5,640 nucleotides of DNA. Origin: Oligoflexia bacterium. GTDB lineage: Bacteria > Bdellovibrionota > UBA1018. This document shows positions 1-5,640 of this stretch, piece after piece (the stretch's first letter is position 1; each line of letters begins with the position of its first letter). The stretch is taken from NCBI GenBank assembly GCA_903928955.1, contig CAIYTD010000265.1, forward strand, positions 1 through 5,640, given 5' to 3'. The translations under genes were made by a program, and so were the position numbers. The notes under the pieces were generated by a model. That model worked only from the letters and a program-made list of their open reading frames with translations. It was not told where the DNA came from and did not search any database.

Positions 1-24
1 CATGTTATTCTAATTTACATAGAT

Positions 25-52
25 TTAGTTGCATCTCTTTTTTGCATATAAT
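25..52 (+). promoter_or_regulatory. Probable sigma-70-type promoter of the GYF_2/PilZ-like gene
   Basis: A perfect TATAAT -10 hexamer lies at 47-52, with a TG dinucleotide at 43-44 just upstream. The best -35 candidate at normal spacing is the weak TTAGTT at 25-30 (16-nt spacer). Transcription would start near 59, leaving a leader of about 30 nt before the ATG at 89. The -10 match is seen directly; the -35 and start site are inferred, and in AT-rich DNA a TATAAT can occur by chance. Its position directly ahead of the only + strand gene supports it. Confidence 0.45.
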
Positions 53-63
53 ATTTACAGCTG

Positions 64-80
64 CCCAATTTTTTGGGAGA
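64..80 (+). promoter_or_regulatory. Shine-Dalgarno site partly covered by a leader hairpin
   Basis: GGGAGA at 75-80 is a good Shine-Dalgarno sequence, 8 nt ahead of the ATG at 89, and it decides that start over the adjacent ATG at 92. The first three G's also form the 3' arm of a perfect inverted repeat, CCCAA (64-68), TTTT loop (69-72), TTGGG (73-77). The stem would cover half of the ribosome-binding site and could lower or tune translation. A 5-bp stem is only moderately stable, so the regulatory role is inference; the SD assignment is firm. Confidence 0.5.
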
Positions 81-88
81 ATTAAAGA

Positions 89-577
89 ATGATGACTTTT
101 CTAAGTAAGAATGGAGAAGCTTTTGGTCCTTTTGACGAAAAGCAGTTTCAGGAATTAAGGATGAGTGAAGAGTTTAAGAGTTTTGATTGGATTTGCACAG
201 ATCCAAAAAAAGGATGGAAACCCCTACATTTGTCAGCTCCCCCAGCTGTTCCTGTTTTTGAGATTTTAAAACTACAATTAGATAAGACTTTCCTTGTTCT
301 TTGTCATAATCATAGAATTTTGGTATCTGGAGTTTTACAAGACGTAAATAGTGAAGGGGCTACTCTAGGAAAAATTTCCAGTCATTTATCCCAGTCTATG
401 CCCTTATTTAGAAGAAATTCCAAAGTAGTATTAAGTATTCTTGATTCTGAACAGGGACAATCAGAAAATATTCAGGCAACAGTAAACTACGCAATAAAAA
501 GCGGAAAAGCCTGGAGTTATAAGCTACTCTGGCAAGAGTTTCCCCTTTTAATTTCTAGTTTTGAAGCGCCCAGATAA
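89..577 (+). CDS. GYF_2 domain protein with a degenerate PilZ-like C-terminal domain
   Basis: A 162-aa cytoplasmic protein with no signal peptide or membrane segment. Residues 3-48 resemble the GYF_2 fold: an aromatic opening strand, NGE-xFGPF at 8-15, then tryptophans at W34 and W43 (W-K-P-L). GYF-type domains bind proline-rich peptides. Residues 66-152 look like a PilZ beta-barrel: VSGVLQDVNSEGATL (79-93) fits the conserved second strand, with D84-x-N86-x-x-G90 close to the usual D/NxSxxG. The RxxxR motif that contacts cyclic-di-GMP is not recognisable upstream, so nucleotide binding is doubtful. The start is set by GGGAGA 8 nt upstream. The gene converges on the Glt/Agm-like operon and overlaps its last gene by 30 bp. 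GltJ/AgmX of Myxococcus also carries a GYF domain, so a role with that machine is possible but inferred. Domain calls are by eye. Confidence 0.85.
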   Translation: MMTFLSKNGEAFGPFDEKQFQELRMSEEFKSFDWICTDPKKGWKPLHLSAPPAVPVFEILKLQLDKTFLVLCHNHRILVSGVLQDVNSEGATLGKISSHLSQSMPLFRRNSKVVLSILDSEQGQSENIQATVNYAIKSGKAWSYKLLWQEFPLLISSFEAPR

Positions 578-724
578 TTTATTTTCCTTTTTAATGAATT
601 TTTTTGCTTGAATTTTAGCCCAACGGATTTGCTCTGGGCTTAAAGTTTTTGTCTTCGAACTTTGCTTTAATAAGTTGAGATCTATAAAAATACTAATATC
701 TTCATTTTTATTTAAATAAGTCAT
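548..724 (-). CDS. Small basic protein, last gene of the operon (58 aa, unrecognised)
   Basis: I do not recognise this protein. It starts at ATG 724-722, which overlaps the TGA stop of the upstream TPR gene (723-721) in an ATGA junction, and ends at TAA 550-548. An in-frame TAA sits directly before the ATG, so no longer start is possible. The product has 14 Lys/Arg against 5 Asp/Glu and no signal peptide or membrane segment, so it should stay in the cytoplasm. Residues 29-47 (SPEQIRWAKIQAKKFIKKE) begin with a classic helix cap and would form a basic amphipathic helix. No Shine-Dalgarno sequence is visible, so translation would depend on ribosomes finishing the TPR gene. Its last 30 nt are antisense to the 3' end of the + strand GYF gene. 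Support comes from the junction type repeated along this operon and from sensible amino-acid composition; at 58 aa a chance ORF cannot be excluded. Confidence 0.65.
   Translation of the reverse strand: MTYLNKNEDISIFIDLNLLKQSSKTKTLSPEQIRWAKIQAKKFIKKENKLSGRFKTRN
614..650 (+). terminator. Weak candidate terminator of the + strand GYF gene
   Basis: AGCCCA (617-622) and TGGGCT (635-640) form a 6-bp stem with a 12-nt loop. TTT (614-616) can extend it against AAA (642-644) with one bulged base, and five T's follow at 646-650. It lies 40 nt past the + strand stop, where a terminator is expected. The loop is long, the T tract is separated from the GC stem, and the hairpin lies inside the 58-aa minus-strand gene, so it may be coding sequence only. 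No matching T tract is present for the minus strand. Confidence 0.25.
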
Positions 725-2154
725 TTAGTGTTTATACACTTATTTTGAATATTAGTCATTAAAAATCCATTCTCATCCGACCATAATTCTAAGTCGTCTT
801 CAAGCCTGGTATGTGTGATTTTTCCCCATTCAAGGGTTGGTAATCCATTGCTATCATGAGAAATTACTTCATTATTCTGAACAATGGGAGACTTTAAGCT
901 TCTTCTTCTGTGAATAATATCTGTTCCCATAGATTCAAACAGTTCAATTTGAATGGATTGGCTGTTTTCAAAAGCATCGACCCACTGCGCTAACATGCGC
1001 CGATTCAGAAAAGCTAGTTCTTCGTTGATTCTATTGACGATTGCTTTTTGGATTTCAGGAATTTTTTCTGATAGGCTTGAAATTATATTAAAAATCTCTA
1101 TTTGATTCGAAGGAATGCCTAGCCCCAGTTGAGTTAATAATGTAGCTGATTTTTCCTTTTCAATAAAAAGCTCATTGATTTCAGCTTGTAAAGCCAGAAA
1201 GACTGGAGAGTGCATCCATTCATATCGAATGTTGATAGGCACTTCAGCAGAGGTTAAAAGAGAGTAAAGGTTTTGATTTTTATTCCCCTGATTTCTCTTC
1301 CAATGATAAAGCCATTGATAGGCAGGGTCGTAAGTTTTTCTAAAATTTCTTAACGCTGTTAATGCTTCCATATAGTTACATTTTTCAGCTAGAGCTAGAG
1401 CGACGATAATAGGAGCTTCTGGATGAAAGGTGTATTTCATATTACCAGTCATTAAATTATAGGCTGTTCCAACTGCTTTGCTCGTGTTTCCTTGAATCAG
1501 GTAAGTCCAAGCTAATCCTAAGAGAGCTTCTGGAAATAGATTAGATTCAGTGCTGACTTTTTGAAAGTATTTTTGAGCTGATTCATAGTTTTTAAGATTG
1601 TAATGGGCCCTTGCTAAATTCAGAAGGAGGCCATCTTTTTTGGTCTCTAATTTTTGGAGTGAAGACTCTTGGAGGAGCTTCTCATGATTTTCAATCGCCT
1701 TTTGGTATAAACCATGAACAAGGAATTCCTGTCCGTGAATGAATAAAGAAGGCTGGTTGTTGTCATGCAATATCTCAGTCTCTTTTTTGATATCTGCAAG
1801 GGTTCCTTGTTCAGATAATTTGCGAGCGGCAATAGATGTTATTATTTCAATCTCTTCAGGATCTCGAGATTTTTCGGCAGAAAACTGCAAGATATTCTCC
1901 GGATATTTTAAAGAGGGGTAAATGCTATGAATCTTTGAGATGGTATGAAGTATTCTTTTAAGATTTTTATCGTTCCTTTCCTCAGTAGGCTGAGCAAAAT
2001 TTTGAATGAATCCATGGTAAGCCAAGAGGGGAAGTTTTAAGTCATATATAGAAAATAGAGCTTCGACAGCGATTGGGTGTTTCTCTAGTGGGGCTGCCTG
2101 TGCGACGCTATAAGAAGATAGCAATAAAAGAAGATAGAAGCTGAGTCTATTCAT
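721..2154 (-). CDS. Exported TPR protein of a Glt/Agm-like envelope complex (GltE/AglT-like role inferred)
   Basis: A 477-aa protein with a clear Sec signal peptide: MNR, a Leu-rich core at 5-13, and a likely signal peptidase I site after AQA (18-20). There is no lipobox cysteine, so it should be a soluble periplasmic protein. TPR-like helix pairs run at about 143-162, 175-202 (LARAHYNLKNYESAQKYF is near-canonical), 208-235 and 244-277. Residues 315-420 are charged and helical. The C-terminal tail carries W443-G-K, then W458-S-D-E-N-G-F-L and C473. The ATG start overlaps the upstream gene by 8 nt and has its own Shine-Dalgarno AAAGG (2164-2168, 9-nt spacing). TPR proteins act as protein-binding scaffolds; next to a TonB-like AgmX-domain protein this resembles the role of GltE/AglT in myxobacterial gliding. 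That link comes from context and architecture, not alignment. Confidence 0.88.
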   Translation of the reverse strand: MNRLSFYLLLLLSSYSVAQAAPLEKHPIAVEALFSIYDLKLPLLAYHGFIQNFAQPTEERNDKNLKRILHTISKIHSIYPSLKYPENILQFSAEKSRDPEEIEIITSIAARKLSEQGTLADIKKETEILHDNNQPSLFIHGQEFLVHGLYQKAIENHEKLLQESSLQKLETKKDGLLLNLARAHYNLKNYESAQKYFQKVSTESNLFPEALLGLAWTYLIQGNTSKAVGTAYNLMTGNMKYTFHPEAPIIVALALAEKCNYMEALTALRNFRKTYDPAYQWLYHWKRNQGNKNQNLYSLLTSAEVPINIRYEWMHSPVFLALQAEINELFIEKEKSATLLTQLGLGIPSNQIEIFNIISSLSEKIPEIQKAIVNRINEELAFLNRRMLAQWVDAFENSQSIQIELFESMGTDIIHRRRSLKSPIVQNNEVISHDSNGLPTLEWGKITHTRLEDDLELWSDENGFLMTNIQNKCINTK

Positions 2155-3556
2155 TTTTTATAACCTTTAATGAAATGGGATAGGTAGTATTTACTTTTAC
2201 TCCATTTTTTGGCTTTGGAAATTGCCAATGAGATAAGTGACTTAATATGCAGTTTTCTAGTTCGTGATCCGTTGCAGTAGAGGACTGAACTTGAGACGTG
2301 ATGACTTTACCACTAGGTCCAATCGTAAATTGAATCACAATTTTTCCGCCAGAGGTGCTGTTATTTAAGAGAGAGGCTTCATGGCAATAACGAATCTCAT
2401 CTTTGTGTTCATGAATGACTGCACCTACTTCTTCTAGGCTGAGACCTTCCTCAATAGTAGATCCCTCTGAGTTGAGCGCAATAAAGGAGGCAGGTTTTTG
2501 ATCTCCTTTTTTGATTTCCATTGATTTAGAATAACTTGATTCGATAGAAGAAGATGTTTGAACTCCCGGTGATGTTTTTATTTTAAATAGGTCTTTTTTA
2601 GATCGAGTTGCAGGAGGCCGAAAATTTTCCTTCTTTGTCAGAGAAAGTGCGCTACCGAAAAGAGATTTAAAATCTGCTCCCTTTGATTTTTGAACGGCAG
2701 CTGGAGATTTCTTGATTTCTGCTTTTCTAATGGGTAACTGAACGGGTGTGCTTATTGGAATGACCTGAGATCGAGGCATGACAAATTTCACCACAGATTC
2801 TTCGGTAGGCATTGGAATTTCGCGAGGTTTGTAGGGGTTTTGAAGAAAAATCATGAAAAGAGCTATAAAAGTAACTGATACTCCAAAGAGGAGAAATTTA
2901 TGCAGTCGAAGTTCCGAAGAGTTTTGATTTCCAAGATCGGGTATGGACCGCGACATCGTATAAGAGGAGGAATTAAATCTCCACCAGGCTCCCGAATGAA
3001 AAATGGTACATTCCATGAGTTCTTTTTTACTTAATTTCCAGGATTCCGTTTCTAGTCCTGGAACTTTTCCATTGATAGGTTGTTGGCCTTTGAGTTTTAA
3101 ATAGACTTCTGGGAGTAAGGGGCGAATATGAAATCCTTCGGACGATCCTTTTAGCGTAAAGACTGGGGTATTTTTAGCATAGCCAATATACGCTGATTCA
3201 AATAATCTATTTGAAATGAGACTTCGACCGATTCCTGAAAAAGCTAATAAATGTGTATGAGAGCTTTCGTGCGATCTTGATAAATATGCTGGTAAAATAG
3301 GGTCCAATGGGATGATTTCTATTTCTTTTTGATGCGGTAAGATAGCCTTTAGCGTTGAGTCATTTGTAGGTTTGAAATAAAAAATAGTTGATTTCTTTTG
3401 ATCCATTCCTGTGTATCTAATTTGAAATTGAAGTAAATTTTTTTCAAGAATCCAAAAAAAATCGTCATCAAGCGGTTTTGGTTGTGATGTATTCCAAATA
3501 GTAGTTCTAGTTCTCTTTTTAGACCTGGAGATTACTTTTACCATTTCATGGATCAT
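2147..3556 (-). CDS. Single-pass TonB-like protein with AgmX/PglI C-terminal domain (GltG/GltJ-like)
   Basis: A 469-aa inner-membrane protein. Residues 1-215 form a cytoplasmic domain without a clear family match; 150-195 (PINGKVPG, then a hydrophobic GAWWRF strand) faintly recall the last strands of an FHA domain. One membrane helix spans about 220-239, followed by a Pro- and Lys-rich periplasmic linker (240-335) of the kind TonB uses to cross the periplasm. Residues 370-467 match the AgmX/PglI C-terminal domain: EIRYCHE (387-393), GGKIVIQFTIGPSGKV (403-418), ENCI (434-437) and WQFPKPK (444-450). C391 and C436 are the cysteine pair usual in this domain and could form a disulfide. In Myxococcus, GltG and GltJ with this layout link the AglRQS motor to outer-membrane partners. 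The ATG start forms an ATGA overlap with the preceding gene, with GGGGA 7 nt upstream as a modest Shine-Dalgarno site. The C-terminal family is confident; the cellular process is inferred. Confidence 0.92.
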   Translation of the reverse strand: MIHEMVKVISRSKKRTRTTIWNTSQPKPLDDDFFWILEKNLLQFQIRYTGMDQKKSTIFYFKPTNDSTLKAILPHQKEIEIIPLDPILPAYLSRSHESSHTHLLAFSGIGRSLISNRLFESAYIGYAKNTPVFTLKGSSEGFHIRPLLPEVYLKLKGQQPINGKVPGLETESWKLSKKELMECTIFHSGAWWRFNSSSYTMSRSIPDLGNQNSSELRLHKFLLFGVSVTFIALFMIFLQNPYKPREIPMPTEESVVKFVMPRSQVIPISTPVQLPIRKAEIKKSPAAVQKSKGADFKSLFGSALSLTKKENFRPPATRSKKDLFKIKTSPGVQTSSSIESSYSKSMEIKKGDQKPASFIALNSEGSTIEEGLSLEEVGAVIHEHKDEIRYCHEASLLNNSTSGGKIVIQFTIGPSGKVITSQVQSSTATDHELENCILSHLSHWQFPKPKNGVKVNTTYPISLKVIKNE

Positions 3557-3861
3557 TGGCTTATCCCCATTTCTCTTACTTTGAGTTGGATCTCTGAATT
3601 AAAATGAGTTTTCTTTTTGTATAATTTTGTTAGTTCACGATTATTTTGACTGTTTAAGGTAGTTAAGGATTCATAAGGATTTTTATTGATTCCTTCTATG
3701 ATGTCATCTTCAAAATTTAAGCTGGCGCTCCTTTTGCTCATTGGATTATGGATTTGTTTTTTGCTTTGACTTGGTTCTTTCTGGGGATTCGAGGTGCCAC
3801 CCAATACATTCATGCTAAATAAAAGGAATAGGATTAACTCTGAAAATATCCAGATTTTCAT
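3553..3861 (-). CDS. Small exported protein between the TPR and AgmX-domain genes (102 aa)
   Basis: Residues 1-22 form a signal peptide or signal anchor: K2, a hydrophobic core at 3-19, and small residues VLGG (19-22) suiting signal peptidase I. There is no cysteine for lipidation. The mature part is polar and probably disordered to about residue 46. Two more structured patches follow: LNFEDDIIEG (48-57) and a basic tail with KKKTHFN (82-88) and IQLKVREMG (91-99). From memory, small proteins with an acidic F-E-x-x-x-I-E-G patch and a later F-N / L-x-R-E patch recur in Bdellovibrio and myxobacterial loci of this type; I cannot check this here. The gene overlaps both neighbours by 4 nt (ATGA at each end) and has no strong Shine-Dalgarno site, so it is likely translated by coupling. 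It may be a small subunit or linker of the complex. Function unknown. Confidence 0.82.
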   Translation of the reverse strand: MKIWIFSELILFLLFSMNVLGGTSNPQKEPSQSKKQIHNPMSKRSASLNFEDDIIEGINKNPYESLTTLNSQNNRELTKLYKKKTHFNSEIQLKVREMGISQ

Positions 3862-5640
3862 GGGTTGAGTTCTTTCAGTAATTGTAGAAATTGATTAGCT
3901 TTTTCGAAATGATTCACACCATTAGCTGCTTGAATAAGTAAGCGAAGTGCATAAATTTTTAATGGCTTTTGAATAGATTTTAGGGCATCTAAAAATTGGA
4001 TCATTCCTTCTGCTTGAGCTCCAGCAATACAAAGTGAAATACCTTGAACAAAATATTCTTCTGATTCCGTTAGAATTCTTTTCTGATGGGCATCTTCTAA
4101 AAGAAAGGCAATTCCTCCCCAATTTTTTTCTTGTACTGTTTCAGTGAAGGTATTGATCCATTTTTGGGGTGCCTGCAGATTTTTGAGAAAGCTGAGATCA
4201 GACGTTATCTGGGAGGCAATTTGAGGAGCCTGAGAAATCGTATCAGATTGGCCGACTAATTGTTGGTAGCTATTACCTTCGATAAAGTTATCTTGGGCGA
4301 GTTTTATGGCTTCTTTAGTGATTGTGGTAGATTTTGTTACAAGGGGCTGTTTGGTTTCATTCAGGGTTTGCTGATATCCAAGGAGTTCTTCTCGACTTAA
4401 ATTCTTCGGAGTAGGTAGTGCAGTGAGTTCATCTGAAAATCGAGCGTATAGTTTTGCTGATTCAATAAGTGCATCTACCTGTGTTCTTGCAAAAGGGAGT
4501 TTCATGAGCTGGGTGAGGTGCTTCTCCGCTTTTTCAATGAGGGCAGCTCTTTTTTGGATAGCGGCTCTTTGTAAGTGGATGGGAGAAATTTTCTCTATGT
4601 CAGTACCTAGTTCATTGAGAAAGGGTAGAAGCGATGAAGCAAATGACGAGATTAAAGTATATTGAACGAGTGGATGTGATTCGTTCCAAGATCTTGTAAT
4701 CATTCGAAGTGCTTCTAGCTTTTCCTGGAAGGATAGATCTTTTGGATTCTGAATGGCTAAGGTAGCCCACGTAACCTGGCTGGATGCGTCTTCCGTTTCT
4801 TTCTTAGCTCTGACCAAGCATTTTATAGCTAGATTTTTCTGCGATAATTTTAATAATCCCTCGTACGTGCTAGAGCTCATTTTAGAAGTTGTCTTATCAG
4901 ATGGTTTACGAACAATTATTTCTGTGGTCTGAGACTTTCCTGAGAGCCAGGAGTAGAAGTTTACTTTATCTTTAATGGGATTGATTTCTTGAGCATTTGT
5001 TGTGTTTTTCTCTATACCGATCAGGTATTTTTTGTATTCTTTCGCGGCTGTTTCGAATTCATAGTGATTCTCTGCTAGCAGAGCAGTGATTAGTGCCTGA
5101 GTAAATGCGAGTTTAGTCTTCAATTCTGGAGATAGAGGGCCTAAAGTTTTACTCCATTCATCAGTAAGTTGATAAGCTTTTTCGTAATTAAAGCTTACTA
5201 TTTCTGTGTCTAATATTAATAATGCAGATGGAATAGAGTATTTGGAAAAATTTTTACTGTATGTATTTTTTTCGAGTCTTTTTAATGCGTCGTCAATATA
5301 ACCTTTTGAATACAAGAGTCGGCATAGCTCAAAATCATAATTATTCTTTAGTTGCTGGTTTTCTGGTGAACTTGCTTGGAAATAATCGAGCCATAGAATC
5401 CATTTTTGGACATCACTATCGAGAGTTTCTGGGTTTTGAGTAGATCGGGGCAAGGCCTTTATGTCTTTTGGAAATAGATTTTTGGATTTAATAATATTAT
5501 AAAGTAATTCAATAGATTTTATATGAGAAGCTTCGGTTAACTCTAAAGATTTATTTGAATGATTTGAATTTTCTACAATTATCCTGAATTCTCGAATAGC
5601 TTCTTGAGTTTGATTTTTAGCTAAGTAGGACTGAGCTAAG
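3858..5640 (-). CDS. Large TPR solenoid protein, N-terminus beyond the window (partial)
   Basis: The frame is open from the TGA stop at 3860-3858 to the right edge, giving 593 visible residues; the true start lies outside. A TTG at 5453-5451 could be taken as a start, but the 62 codons before it are open and encode more TPR sequence (LAQSYLAKNQTQEAIREF at the very edge), so it is internal. Counting from the edge, helix pairs of TPR type occur at about 1-24, 102-125, 139-162, 176-208 and at the C-terminus, 525-593. The middle is helical, charged and without catalytic motifs. Location cannot be read without the N-terminus, though exported TPR proteins are usual at this position. It would be a scaffold, comparable in kind to the GltD/AgmU or GltI/AgmK TPR proteins of gliding bacteria; which one, if any, is not resolvable. 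Its stop overlaps the next gene's ATG, so it is cotranscribed with it. Confidence 0.88.
   Translation of the reverse strand, partial: LAQSYLAKNQTQEAIREFRIIVENSNHSNKSLELTEASHIKSIELLYNIIKSKNLFPKDIKALPRSTQNPETLDSDVQKWILWLDYFQASSPENQQLKNNYDFELCRLLYSKGYIDDALKRLEKNTYSKNFSKYSIPSALLILDTEIVSFNYEKAYQLTDEWSKTLGPLSPELKTKLAFTQALITALLAENHYEFETAAKEYKKYLIGIEKNTTNAQEINPIKDKVNFYSWLSGKSQTTEIIVRKPSDKTTSKMSSSTYEGLLKLSQKNLAIKCLVRAKKETEDASSQVTWATLAIQNPKDLSFQEKLEALRMITRSWNESHPLVQYTLISSFASSLLPFLNELGTDIEKISPIHLQRAAIQKRAALIEKAEKHLTQLMKLPFARTQVDALIESAKLYARFSDELTALPTPKNLSREELLGYQQTLNETKQPLVTKSTTITKEAIKLAQDNFIEGNSYQQLVGQSDTISQAPQIASQITSDLSFLKNLQAPQKWINTFTETVQEKNWGGIAFLLEDAHQKRILTESEEYFVQGISLCIAGAQAEGMIQFLDALKSIQKPLKIYALRLLIQAANGVNHFEKANQFLQLLKELNP

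Noticed and set aside
1..3. CAT at the left edge as the start codon of a divergent minus-strand gene
   Set aside because: Only the start triplet would be inside the window and no Shine-Dalgarno sequence precedes it on the minus strand.
727..740. Perfect AGTGT-TTAT-ACACT inverted repeat just before the start of the 58-aa gene
   Set aside because: Only 5 bp, AT-rich and within the last codons of the TPR gene; too short to call an operator or terminator.
1647..1921. Two small frames (1647-1832 minus, 1739-1921 plus) inside the 477-aa TPR gene
   Set aside because: Both lie wholly within a well-supported gene in other frames, with no domain sense and no ribosome-binding site.
3922..4122. 66-aa minus-strand frame inside the large TPR gene
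   Set aside because: It is a shifted reading of the TPR coding sequence, with Ser/Arg-rich, non-protein-like composition.
4423..4665. 80-aa plus-strand frame opposite the large TPR gene
   Set aside because: Antisense shadow with skewed composition and no recognisable signal.
5261..5443. 60-aa plus-strand frame opposite the large TPR gene
   Set aside because: Antisense shadow; the minus-strand TPR frame is continuous through it.
5451..5453. TTG at 5453-5451 as the start of the large TPR protein
   Set aside because: The frame stays open for 62 further codons to the window edge and that stretch encodes a TPR helix pair, so the TTG is internal and the gene is truncated by the window.
1..5640. 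CRISPR arrays, insertion sequences, tRNA or rRNA genes
   Set aside because: No repeated spacer pattern, transposase-like frame, terminal inverted repeats or RNA-gene sequence was seen; the window is almost fully accounted for by protein genes.

Overview
The window reads as chromosomal DNA from an AT-rich Gram-negative bacterium with a trans-envelope machine of the kind found in Bdellovibrionota and Myxococcota. A low-GC Bdellovibrionota (Bdellovibrio/Bacteriovorax-like) is my best guess. It rests on three things: a protein with an AgmX/PglI-type C-terminal domain, TPR proteins beside it, and a nearby GYF_2 + PilZ-like protein. This is inference from domain content; no taxonomic marker is present.

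Layout. Bases 1-88 hold a probable promoter and a ribosome-binding site partly covered by a small hairpin, driving a 162-aa GYF_2/PilZ-like protein on the + strand (89-577). Everything from 548 to the right edge is one tightly packed minus-strand operon, read right to left: a large TPR solenoid protein that is cut by the window edge (3858-5640), a 102-aa exported protein (3553-3861), a 469-aa single-pass TonB-like protein ending in an AgmX/PglI domain (2147-3556), a 477-aa exported TPR protein (721-2154), and a 58-aa basic protein (548-724). Three junctions are 4-nt ATGA overlaps and one is an 8-nt overlap, so the five genes are probably translationally coupled. There is no gene-free stretch over 300 bases.

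How they may work together. In Myxococcus, Glt/Agl gliding proteins link a TolQR-like motor (AglRQS) in the inner membrane to the outer membrane. They include single-pass proteins with TonB-like periplasmic arms (GltG, GltJ/AgmX) and several TPR proteins (GltD/AgmU, GltE/AglT, GltI/AgmK). This operon has the same kind of parts: an inner-membrane arm, exported TPR partners and a small exported protein. It is best described as a Glt/Agm-like envelope complex whose motor genes lie elsewhere. Whether it serves gliding, prey contact, secretion or cell polarity cannot be decided from this window. The least described parts are the 58-aa and 102-aa proteins and the N-terminal 200 residues of the TonB-like protein.
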